A DNA stretch of 5,101 nucleotides, from positions 1 through 5,101 of the forward strand of contig JAEWHT010000218.1 of assembly GCA_023387695.1 (NCBI GenBank). The letters are read 5' to 3'. How positions within the stretch are numbered: the stretch's first letter is position 1; every line of letters begins with the position of its first letter. The position numbers and the translations under genes were made by a program. Shown one piece after another: positions 1 to 5,101 of this stretch. Below the pieces are notes generated by a model that saw only the letters and a program-made list of their open reading frames with translations, did no database searches and was not told the origin of the DNA. Source of the stretch: Pseudomonadota bacterium. GTDB taxonomy: Bacteria > Pseudomonadota > Alphaproteobacteria > Rhizobiales > Xanthobacteraceae.

Positions 1-65
1 CGCGTCCGGCCGCATTGCGATTCGCCCGGCGATCGTTGATTCTGCCGGCTTCACCGGGGCGATTC
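1..65. other. Leader before the helicase, nothing firm
   Basis: The stretch before GTG 66 carries a GGGG run at 56-59 that could be a weak ribosome binding site, and an 8-base direct repeat GCGATTCG (17-24 and 59-66). The helicase frame is open through it without a stop, so part may be coding if a TTG (15) or an upstream start is used. I see no convincing promoter. Confidence 0.3.
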
Positions 66-2123
66 GTGACAAATTATCTGGACACGCTCAATGCGGAGCA
101 GCGCCGCGCCGTAGAGCATGGCGTGGCCGACGGCGCGACCGTGGGCGCTCCCCTGCTCGTCATTGCCGGCGCCGGTTCCGGCAAGACCAATACGCTCGCC
201 CACCGCGTCGCGCATCTGATCGTCGCAGGCGCCGATCCGCGCCGCATCTTGCTGATGACGTTCTCCCGCCGCGCCGCCGCCGAGATGGCCGGCCGCGTCG
301 AGCGCATCGCCCGCAAGGTTCTGGGCGAGAACAATGCCGCGATCATGCGCGATGCGCTGACCTGGGCCGGCACCTTCCACGGCATCGGCGCGCGTCTGTT
401 GCGCGAATATGCCGAGCGGATCGGCGTCGATCCCGCCTTCACCATCCACGACCGTGAGGATTCCGCCGACCTGATGAATCTGGTCCGGCACGAGCGCGGC
501 CTGTCGAAGACCGAGAGCCGCTTTCCGGCCAAGGGCACCTGCCTGTCGATCTACTCGCGCTGCGTCAACGCCGAGATGGAGATCGAGAAGGTGCTCGGCC
601 AGCACTATCCGTGGTGCGCAGGCTGGGCTGCTGAACTGAAGAACCTGTTCGCGGCCTATGTCGAGGCCAAGCAGGCCCAGCACGTGCTCGATTACGACGA
701 CCTTCTACTCTATTGGTCGCAGATGATGAGCGATGCGCTCATTGCGGACGAGATCGGCGGACGCTTCGATCATGTGCTGGTCGACGAATATCAGGACGCC
801 AACCGCCTGCAATCCTCGATCCTGCTGGCGCTCAAGCCCGACGGGCGCGGGCTCACCGTCGTCGGCGACGACGCGCAGTCGATCTATTCGTTCCGTGCGG
901 CGACCGTGCGCAACATTCTCGACTTTCCGCAGAGTTTTTCGCCGCGCGCGGAGATGATCACACTCGATCGCAATTACCGCTCGACGCAGCCCGTACTGGC
1001 AGCAGCCAACGGCGTCATTGGGCTTGCGCGCGAGCGCTTCACCAAGAACCTCTGGACCGAGCGCACCTCGTCGCAGAAGCCGCAGCTTGTCACCGTGCAT
1101 GACGAGGCCGACCAGGCGCGCTACATCGTCGAACAGGTGCTGGCCAATCGCGAGCAAGGCTCGCTGCTGAAGCACCAGGCCGTGCTGTTCCGGACGTCCT
1201 CACATTCGGGGCCGCTGGAAATCGAGCTGACCCGCCGCAACATTCCGTTCGTGAAGTTCGGCGGGCTGAAATTCCTCGACGCTGCGCATGTGAAGGACGT
1301 GCTGGCGCTGCTGCGCTTTGCCGAGAACCCGCGCGACCGCGTGGCTGGTTTCCGCATCCTGCACCTGCTGCCGGGCATCGGCCCCGCCACCGCACAGCGC
1401 GTGCTGGACCAGATGGCCGAGAGCCCCAATCCACTCCACGCACTTGCTCAGCTTCCGGTGCCACCGCGTACCGGGGAGGACTGGACCAGCTTCGTCCGGA
1501 CCGTCGAGAATTTGCGCTATTCGGAGTGGCCGGCCGACCTCGAACGCGTACGGCTCTGGTACGAGCCGCATCTCGATCGCATCCACGAGGATTCCGAGAC
1601 GCGCCGCGCCGATCTGATGCAGCTCGAGCAGATCGCGAGCGGCTATTCTTCGCGCGAGAAATTTTTGACCGAGCTCACGCTCGACCCACCCGACGCGACC
1701 AGCGACAAATCCGGGCCGCCCTTGCGCGACGAGGATTACCTGATCCTCTCCACAGTCCATTCTGCGAAGGGCCAGGAGTGGAAGTCGGTGTTCGTGCTCA
1801 ACGTCGTCGACGGCTGCATGCCGTCTGATCTTGGCGCCGGCACCAGCGCCGAGCTGGAAGAAGAGCGCCGCCTGCTCTATGTCGCGATGACGCGCGCCAA
1901 GGACGATCTGCACCTCATCGTGCCGCAGCGCTTCTTCGTTCACGGCCAGGCCGCCAAGGGCGACCGCCACGTCTACGCCTCGCGTACCCGCTTCATCCCC
2001 GAGCAGTTGGTCTATCTGTTCGAGCGAACCGCCTGGCCAAAGGCCGCCGCCGCTGCGGCCCGCACCGCCGCGCAGGGACCGAAGATCGATATCGGCGCGC
2101 GGATGCGCGGGATGTGGCGATAG
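66..2123 (+). CDS. UvrD/Rep-family ATP-dependent 3'-5' DNA helicase (superfamily 1A)
   Basis: ATP-driven DNA-unwinding motor of the UvrD/PcrA/Rep type, acting in the cytoplasm in repair or replication-fork maintenance (family knowledge). Numbered from the GTG at 66 (685 aa), every SF1A motif is visible in order: Q motif LNAEQRRAV (8-16), Walker A GAGSGKT (35-41), Ia around 61-74, Ib TFHGIGARLLR (103-113), Walker B DEYQD (240-244), III GDDAQSIYSFR (267-277), IV LDRNYRS (300-306), V TVHSAKGQEW (563-572) and VI LLYVAMTRA (603-611). A helix-hairpin-helix-like LPGIGPATAQRV lies in the 2B region near 435-446. Only about 75 residues follow motif VI: an Ala-rich linker and a short basic tail ending GMWR, with no recognisable Tudor-like end as in E. 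coli UvrD. I chose GTG 66 because the conserved family start (TNYLDTLNAEQ) begins there. TTG 15 would add 17 atypical residues, and the frame is open to the window edge, so a start further upstream is not excluded. Which paralogue this is (true UvrD or a related helicase) is undecided, so no symbol is given. Confidence 0.93.
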   Translation: MTNYLDTLNAEQRRAVEHGVADGATVGAPLLVIAGAGSGKTNTLAHRVAHLIVAGADPRRILLMTFSRRAAAEMAGRVERIARKVLGENNAAIMRDALTWAGTFHGIGARLLREYAERIGVDPAFTIHDREDSADLMNLVRHERGLSKTESRFPAKGTCLSIYSRCVNAEMEIEKVLGQHYPWCAGWAAELKNLFAAYVEAKQAQHVLDYDDLLLYWSQMMSDALIADEIGGRFDHVLVDEYQDANRLQSSILLALKPDGRGLTVVGDDAQSIYSFRAATVRNILDFPQSFSPRAEMITLDRNYRSTQPVLAAANGVIGLARERFTKNLWTERTSSQKPQLVTVHDEADQARYIVEQVLANREQGSLLKHQAVLFRTSSHSGPLEIELTRRNIPFVKFGGLKFLDAAHVKDVLALLRFAENPRDRVAGFRILHLLPGIGPATAQRVLDQMAESPNPLHALAQLPVPPRTGEDWTSFVRTVENLRYSEWPADLERVRLWYEPHLDRIHEDSETRRADLMQLEQIASGYSSREKFLTELTLDPPDATSDKSGPPLRDEDYLILSTVHSAKGQEWKSVFVLNVVDGCMPSDLGAGTSAELEEERRLLYVAMTRAKDDLHLIVPQRFFVHGQAAKGDRHVYASRTRFIPEQLVYLFERTAWPKAAAAAARTAAQGPKIDIGARMRGMWR

Positions 2124-2129
2124 ACACAA

Positions 2130-2149
2130 GAGCCGCGGCTCCAGATCTG
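2130..2149. repeat. Two abutting perfect palindromes after the helicase stop
   Basis: GAGCCGCGGCTC (2130-2141) is a perfect 12-base palindrome, followed without a gap by CAGATCTG (2142-2149), a perfect 8-base palindrome. They start six bases after the helicase stop codon. The first could fold as a 4-bp GC stem with a CGCG loop, but no T-run follows, so a Rho-independent terminator is poorly supported. They could be protein-binding half-site pairs or chance in GC-rich DNA. The palindromes are seen directly; no function is shown. Confidence 0.4.
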
Positions 2150-2168
2150 TCAGGATCGTCGTAACCAC

Positions 2169-2173
2169 AGAGG
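2169..2173 (+). promoter_or_regulatory. Ribosome binding site of the quinone oxidoreductase-like gene
   Basis: AGAGG lies six bases before ATG 2180, a good Shine-Dalgarno match at normal spacing, and it supports that start. No convincing -35/-10 pair is visible in the 56-base gap, so the gene may be read through from the helicase or use a promoter I cannot recognise. Confidence 0.7.
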
Positions 2174-2179
2174 TCCGAC

Positions 2180-3160
2180 ATGAAAGCCGTCGTCGTCGAG
2201 CAATATTCGCCCATCGATCAGATCACGCTGAAGGACGTTCCGTCTCCGGCCGCGGAAGCTGGACAGCTGCGCGTCCGGGTGGAAGCGGCAGGCCTTGGTT
2301 TTGTCGACGGCTTGAAGATCGAGGGACGTTATCAGACCAAGGATCCCCTGCCCTTCATTCCCGGGACGGAGTTCGCAGGCGTTGTGATGGATGCTCCCGG
2401 CGCGCCGGGCGGTTATCAACCCGGTATGCGTGTGATGGGGATGACGCGATCGGGCGCGCTTGCCGAAGAGATCGTGGTCAGTCCTGCGGCGCTCCATCCT
2501 CTGCCGGATGGCGTCGCGGCCGAAGTCGCGGCATCGTTTCGCGCTAATTATCTGACCGCCCTCTATGCCCTGAGCGCGCGCGCCAATATCGCCGCGGGCG
2601 AGCAGCTTCTCGTGCTGGGAGCGGCTGGTGGTACCGGCACCGCGGCTGTGCAGATCGGCAGCCTGCTGGGCGCGCGCGTGATCGCAGCCGCGTCGACGCC
2701 GGAGAAGCGCGAGTTCGCGCTGGCGCATGGCGCCGATGCCGTCATCGACTACACGCAAGCCAATTGGCGCGACACGCTGAAGGAATTGACCGGAGGGCAC
2801 GGCGCCGACGTGATCTTCGATCCTGTCGGCGGCGACATCTCGGTGCAGGCCTTTCGCTCGATCGCCTGGCGCGGACGCCATCTCGTGGTCGGCTTTGCGG
2901 GCGGCGCAATCCCCGCGCTTCCGTTCAATCTGCCGCTCTTGAAGGGCGGCGCCCTGCTCGGCGTCGACCTCGCGCAGATTCCGACACGCGAGCCTGAGGT
3001 GCAGAAGCGCCTGATGTCGCAGCTGACGAGCTGGCTCGCCGAAGGCAAGCTGAAGCCTGCGGTCGGCCGTATATTCGCGCTGGAGGACTTTCGCGAGGCG
3101 TTCAGGACGATGCAGACCCGCGGGGCGCTCGGCAAGATGGTCGTCCGTATCTCGCCCTAG
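2180..3160 (+). CDS. Zinc-independent NADPH:quinone oxidoreductase-like protein (medium-chain dehydrogenase/reductase superfamily)
   Basis: Predicted soluble NAD(P)H-dependent reductase of quinones or activated alkenes/enones; the substrate cannot be read from sequence. The 326-aa length is typical. The N-terminal GroES-like catalytic domain (about 1-125) starts MKAVVVEQY and carries PFIPGTEFAGVV (58-69), with GTEF in place of the GHE of zinc enzymes. The Rossmann domain (about 126-260) has the dinucleotide loop GAAGGTGTAAVQIG (147-160), where the usual AAGGVG has Thr for Val. STPEKREFALAHGADAVIDY (172-191) follows; basic K176/R177 after the second strand suggest NADPH preference. VIFDPVGGD (211-219) is a further family hallmark. 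The C-terminal LEDFREAF...GKMVV (301-322) closes the catalytic domain. The protein contains no cysteine, so neither the structural nor the catalytic zinc site of alcohol dehydrogenases can form. It lies 56 bases after the helicase and 97 before the flavin oxidoreductase, same strand. Family is secure; substrate is unknown. Confidence 0.93.
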   Translation: MKAVVVEQYSPIDQITLKDVPSPAAEAGQLRVRVEAAGLGFVDGLKIEGRYQTKDPLPFIPGTEFAGVVMDAPGAPGGYQPGMRVMGMTRSGALAEEIVVSPAALHPLPDGVAAEVAASFRANYLTALYALSARANIAAGEQLLVLGAAGGTGTAAVQIGSLLGARVIAAASTPEKREFALAHGADAVIDYTQANWRDTLKELTGGHGADVIFDPVGGDISVQAFRSIAWRGRHLVVGFAGGAIPALPFNLPLLKGGALLGVDLAQIPTREPEVQKRLMSQLTSWLAEGKLKPAVGRIFALEDFREAFRTMQTRGALGKMVVRISP

Positions 3161-3170
3161 GACTCACAAA

Positions 3171-3195
3171 CGGAAACCGAGCATTTCCGGAATGC
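3171..3195. repeat. Overlapping alternative small hairpins between the two oxidoreductase genes
   Basis: CGGAAA (3171-3176) can pair with TTTCCG (3184-3189) around a 7-base loop. Alternatively GCATT (3181-3185) can pair with AATGC (3191-3195) around TCCGG. The second arm of the first hairpin overlaps the second hairpin, so only one can form at a time. No T-run follows either, so this is a weak terminator candidate at best. It begins 11 bases after the stop of the upstream gene. Confidence 0.25.
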
Positions 3196-3199
3196 AGCC

Positions 3200-3226
3200 T
3201 TGTCGCTGGGATGCGGTCCATTAAAT
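3200..3226 (+). promoter_or_regulatory. Weak sigma70-type promoter candidate for the LLM oxidoreductase
   Basis: TTGTCG (3200-3205) matches four of six bases of the -35 consensus, and TTAAAT (3221-3226) matches four of six of the -10, with a short 15-base spacer. TTAAAT sits in the most AT-rich patch of this 97-base gap. Transcription would start near 3233, leaving about 25 bases of leader with an AGAGA ribosome-binding-like stretch at 3245-3249, eight bases before ATG 3258. The short spacer and modest matches keep this tentative. Confidence 0.25.
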
Positions 3227-3257
3227 CTGGTCGATCCTCCCCACAGAGACCTGATCG

Positions 3258-4289
3258 ATGACCGCACCGCTCGAATTCGGACTGGACACCTTTGGCGACG
3301 TCACCAAGGACGTAGCCGGCAACATGCTTCCGCATGCGCAGGTGATCCGCAATGTCGTCGACGAGGCGGTGCTGGCCGACGAGCTCGGGATCGACTTCAT
3401 CGGGCTCGGCGAGCACCACCGTTCTGACTTTGCGATCTCCTCGCCCGAAACAGTGCTTGCGGCCATCGCTTCGCGCACCAAGCGCATTCATCTCGGTTCG
3501 GCCGTGACGGTGCTGAGCTCGGACGACCCGATCCGCGTGTTCCAGCGCTTTGCGACACTGGATGCGCTTTCAAACGGACGCGCCGAGGTGATCCTCGGCC
3601 GCGGCTCGTTCACGGAATCCTTTCCGCTGTTCGGCTTCGACCTGCGCAAATACGAAGAGCTGTTCGAAGAAAAGCTCGATCTGTTCGCCGCATTGCTGTC
3701 GCAGAAGCCGGTGACGTGGCAGGGCAAGCTGCGTCCGCCCCTGAAGGATCAGTTGGTCTATCCGCCGGTCGCGAACCGCACGCTGAAGACCTGGATCGGC
3801 GTCGGTGGCAGTCCGCAATCGGTGGTGCGCGCCGCGCACTATGATCTGCCGCTGATGCTCGCCATCATCGGCGGCGATCCCGAGCGCTTTGCGCCCTACG
3901 TCGACCTCTATCACCGCGCCTTCAAGGAGTTCGGCCGGCCCGCGCAGCCGATCGGCGTGCACTCGCCCGGCTATGTCGCCGAGACCGACGAACAGGCGCG
4001 CGAAGAGCTCTGGCCCGATTACAAGGCGATGCGTGACCGCATCGGCCGCGAGCGCGGCTGGCCGCCGATGGGCCGCGACGAATTCGTCAGCGAGGCCGAG
4101 CACGGCTCGCTCTATGTCGGTTCGCCCGAGACTGTGGCGCGAAAAATCGCCAAGACGGCGAAGACGCTCGGCATTGCGCGGTTCCAGTTGAAATATTCAG
4201 CGGGCCCATTGCCGCACGAAAAGCTGATGAAGAGCATCGAGCTCTACGGGCGGAAGGTCGTGCCGATGGTCAAGGACCTGCTTGCCTGA
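3258..4289 (+). CDS. LLM-class (luciferase-like) flavin-dependent oxidoreductase
   Basis: Predicted flavin-dependent monooxygenase/oxidoreductase with the bacterial-luciferase TIM-barrel fold. Such enzymes use reduced FMN or F420 supplied in solution; which cofactor and substrate apply here is not evident. The protein is 343 aa, normal for the family. Marks seen: first strand LEFGLDTFG (5-13), GIDFIGLGEHH (44-54) with the family-typical EHH, SRTKRIHLGSAVTVLSSDDP (72-91), FATLDALSNGRAEVILGRGSF (98-118) as the classic LLM core block, GVGGSPQSVVRAA (181-193), LYVGSPETVARKI (285-297) near the C-terminus, and FQLKYSAG (309-316) as the last barrel strand. It has no signal peptide, membrane segment or cysteine. 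From memory it resembles the LLM subgroup containing an Agrobacterium structure; this is unverified. ATG 3258 is chosen because the first conserved barrel strand starts at residue 5 and AGAGA lies eight bases upstream. The spacing to the upstream gene allows an independent promoter. Confidence 0.92.
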   Translation: MTAPLEFGLDTFGDVTKDVAGNMLPHAQVIRNVVDEAVLADELGIDFIGLGEHHRSDFAISSPETVLAAIASRTKRIHLGSAVTVLSSDDPIRVFQRFATLDALSNGRAEVILGRGSFTESFPLFGFDLRKYEELFEEKLDLFAALLSQKPVTWQGKLRPPLKDQLVYPPVANRTLKTWIGVGGSPQSVVRAAHYDLPLMLAIIGGDPERFAPYVDLYHRAFKEFGRPAQPIGVHSPGYVAETDEQAREELWPDYKAMRDRIGRERGWPPMGRDEFVSEAEHGSLYVGSPETVARKIAKTAKTLGIARFQLKYSAGPLPHEKLMKSIELYGRKVVPMVKDLLA

Positions 4290-4308
4290 TGGCCGCTCCT
4301 CCGGCCGT
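4289..4308 (+). terminator. Possible weak intrinsic terminator of the LLM gene
   Basis: Starting at the last base of the TGA stop, GGCCG (4291-4295) pairs with CGGCC (4302-4306) around a 6-base loop. The stem is extended by T4290-G4307 (wobble) and A4289-T4308. The T-tract is only three bases (4308-4310), so it is weak as a Rho-independent terminator. Its position at the gene end, just before a regulatory site, makes it a sensible insulator. Confidence 0.35.
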
Positions 4309-4322
4309 TTGATCCACGTCAA
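4309..4322. promoter_or_regulatory. FixK/FNR-type operator (anaerobox) upstream of ppk2
   Basis: TTGATCCACGTCAA fits the FixK/FNR-family box TTG(A/C)-N6-(T/G)CAA exactly and differs from TTGAT-N4-ATCAA at one base. It is the only such site I noticed, and it lies intergenically 62 bases before the ppk2 start, where a regulator would act. Its centre (4315.5) lies about 41.5 bases upstream of a start site near 4357 implied by the -10 candidate at 4346-4351, the spacing usual for activation by this family. This predicts induction under low oxygen. The match is seen; the regulator and effect are inferred. Confidence 0.68.
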
Positions 4323-4345
4323 GCCGCCTGGCAGCCATTCCCGAG

Positions 4346-4351
4346 TAGAAG
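4346..4351 (+). promoter_or_regulatory. -10 element candidate of the ppk2 promoter
   Basis: TAGAAG matches TATAAT at four of six positions and would place transcription start near 4357. No good -35 hexamer is present, as expected for a promoter activated from a box at -41.5. The purine tract GAAGGAGAG (4348-4356) resembles a strong ribosome binding site, but no ATG, GTG or TTG follows it until 4385, about 28 bases on. It is therefore better read as promoter sequence. The in-frame TAG at 4346-4348 also bars any earlier ppk2 start. Confidence 0.4.
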
Positions 4352-4368
4352 GAGAGTCCCGCGCATCT

Positions 4369-4377
4369 CAGGACAGG
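4369..4377 (+). promoter_or_regulatory. Ribosome binding site region of ppk2
   Basis: CAGGACAGG holds two modest Shine-Dalgarno-like cores: AGGA at 4370-4373 (11 bases before ATG 4385) and AGG at 4375-4377 (7 bases before). One of these probably serves ATG 4385, the first possible start after the in-frame TAG at 4346-4348. Confidence 0.45.
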
Positions 4378-4384
4378 CACGCGA

Positions 4385-5101
4385 ATGGCATCTCTTCCCC
4401 GGAAGTCCAGGCAGGCGAGTACCCGAAAGAGTGACGCGAAGCCCGCTGGTCGACCCAAATCAACGGTGACGCGGGCACGTTCGGTCAAGCTCACGCCTGT
4501 CGAACGCTCGTTCGCTGAGCAATCGTCCGTCGGCGCGTTGGAGACCGAACTGGCGGCGCTCGACAGCGTCCTCAAGGGGCCTCCGGCTCTCGCACCGGAT
4601 AGCGAGCCGGTACAGGCCATTTTGACCGGCGCCGCGCCGGACGATGCCAAGCGCCTGCAGGCGCTCCTGATCGGCAAGGAGACCAAGCACCCCAAGCGGA
4701 TCACCAGCGATGAACTTGCCGAGGACTGGCGCTTTGGCGGATATCCCTACAAGTCCCGCATGTTCCGCCGCGACTATGAGGAGCAGAAATTCGTTCTTCA
4801 GACCGAGCTGTTGAAGCTGCAGAACTGGATGAAGGAGACGCGACAAAGACTGGTCTTGCTGTTCGAGGGCCGCGACGCCGCGGGCAAGGGCGGCACGATC
4901 AAGCGCTTCATGGAGCACCTCAATCCGCGTGGCGCACGGGTGGTCGCCCTGGAAAAGCCGAGTGAGGTCGAGCGCGGCCAATGGTACTTCCAGCGCTACG
5001 TGGAACATCTGCCGACGGCGGGCGAGATCGTGCTGTTCGACCGCAGCTGGTATAACCGCGCCGGCGTCGAGCGCGTCATGAGCTTTTGCTCACCTGCGGA
5101 G
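4385..5101 (+). CDS. ppk2: Polyphosphate kinase 2 (PPK2, class I-like), 3' end cut by the window
   Basis: Transfers phosphate between inorganic polyphosphate and nucleotides, mainly regenerating ATP/GTP from ADP/GDP in class I members (family knowledge); cytoplasmic. The 239 visible codons stay open to the window edge. Residues 1-36 are strongly basic (11 Lys/Arg, one Asp) and include an AGRPK stretch. Residues 37-112 are a variable, Ala-rich linker. The conserved domain starts at EDWRFGGYPYKSRMFRRDYE (113-132), then the ELLKLQNWM helix (141-149), Walker A EGRDAAGKGG (161-170), the HLNPRGARVVALEKP block, and Walker B EIVLFDRSWYNRAGVE (214-229). The lid module and C-terminus lie beyond the window. 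The roughly 112 residues before the core make it longer at the N-terminus than compact PPK2s of about 300 aa. ATG 4385 is the first start after an in-frame TAG (4346-4348). The gene sits behind a FixK/FNR-type box, suggesting oxygen-responsive expression. Family is secure; class I assignment is likely; exact substrate preference is not shown. Confidence 0.93.
   Translation, partial: MASLPRKSRQASTRKSDAKPAGRPKSTVTRARSVKLTPVERSFAEQSSVGALETELAALDSVLKGPPALAPDSEPVQAILTGAAPDDAKRLQALLIGKETKHPKRITSDELAEDWRFGGYPYKSRMFRRDYEEQKFVLQTELLKLQNWMKETRQRLVLLFEGRDAAGKGGTIKRFMEHLNPRGARVVALEKPSEVERGQWYFQRYVEHLPTAGEIVLFDRSWYNRAGVERVMSFCSPAE

Noticed and set aside
15..65. TTG at 15 as the helicase start
   Set aside because: Would add 17 residues with no family resemblance, while the conserved start begins at GTG 66. 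Kept only as an alternative because the frame is open upstream.
17..66. Direct repeat GCGATTCG, 42 bases apart
   Set aside because: Eight bases is too short to separate from chance in this composition, and no site is known to me.
51..683. 210-codon open frame on the - strand
   Set aside because: Antisense shadow of the helicase N-terminal half, with repetitive low-information composition and no family resemblance.
2038..2076. GCC/GCG-rich run near the helicase end
   Set aside because: Encodes an Ala-rich linker (AAAAAARTAA); an imperfect codon run and not a tandem repeat of note.
1200..2168. 322-codon open frame on the - strand
   Set aside because: Entirely antisense to the helicase, which has all SF1 motifs. 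The translation has no recognisable domain and is the typical antisense open frame of GC-rich genes.
2150..2881. 243-codon open frame on the - strand
   Set aside because: Antisense to the quinone oxidoreductase-like gene, which is clearly real; no recognisable motif.
3570..4103. 177-codon open frame on the - strand
   Set aside because: Antisense to the LLM oxidoreductase; no motif and no plausible start signal.
4460..5008. 182-codon open frame on the - strand
   Set aside because: Antisense to ppk2, whose Walker A and B motifs are intact in the + frame.

Overview
The window is high-GC DNA with strong G/C bias at third codon positions. All four genes lie on the + strand and are closely spaced. 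Protein style, gene content and a FixK/FNR-type operator point to an alphaproteobacterium of the Bradyrhizobium/Rhodopseudomonas type (Nitrobacteraceae). This assignment is recalled from family resemblance and has not been searched.

Layout: (1) 66-2123, a UvrD/Rep-type superfamily 1 DNA helicase, complete unless its true start lies further upstream. (2) 2124-2179, a 56-base gap holding two back-to-back perfect palindromes and a good ribosome binding site. (3) 2180-3160, a zinc-free, cysteine-free NADPH:quinone oxidoreductase-like enzyme of the medium-chain dehydrogenase/reductase superfamily. (4) 3161-3257, a 97-base gap with two mutually exclusive small hairpins and a weak promoter candidate. 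(5) 3258-4289, an LLM-class (bacterial luciferase-like) flavin-dependent oxidoreductase. (6) 4290-4384, a 95-base gap holding a terminator-like hairpin, a full-consensus FixK/FNR-type box, a plausible -10 element and the leader of the next gene. (7) 4385 to the window end, the first 239 codons of a polyphosphate kinase 2 (ppk2), cut by the window edge.

How the genes fit together: the helicase is a housekeeping DNA repair/replication type enzyme with no evident link to its neighbours. The two oxidoreductases are both soluble redox enzymes of unknown substrate, each apparently with its own translation signals; nothing shows that they act together. The most informative signal is upstream of ppk2. 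A TTGA-N6-TCAA palindrome is centred about 41.5 bases before a position where a TAGAAG -10 element would place transcription start. This is the usual arrangement for activation by an FNR/FixK-type regulator, and it suggests that polyphosphate-dependent nucleotide phosphorylation is switched on when oxygen is low.

I see no CRISPR array, mobile element, tRNA/rRNA, toxin-antitoxin or defence system. The window looks like ordinary chromosomal backbone, and I do not claim a new system here.
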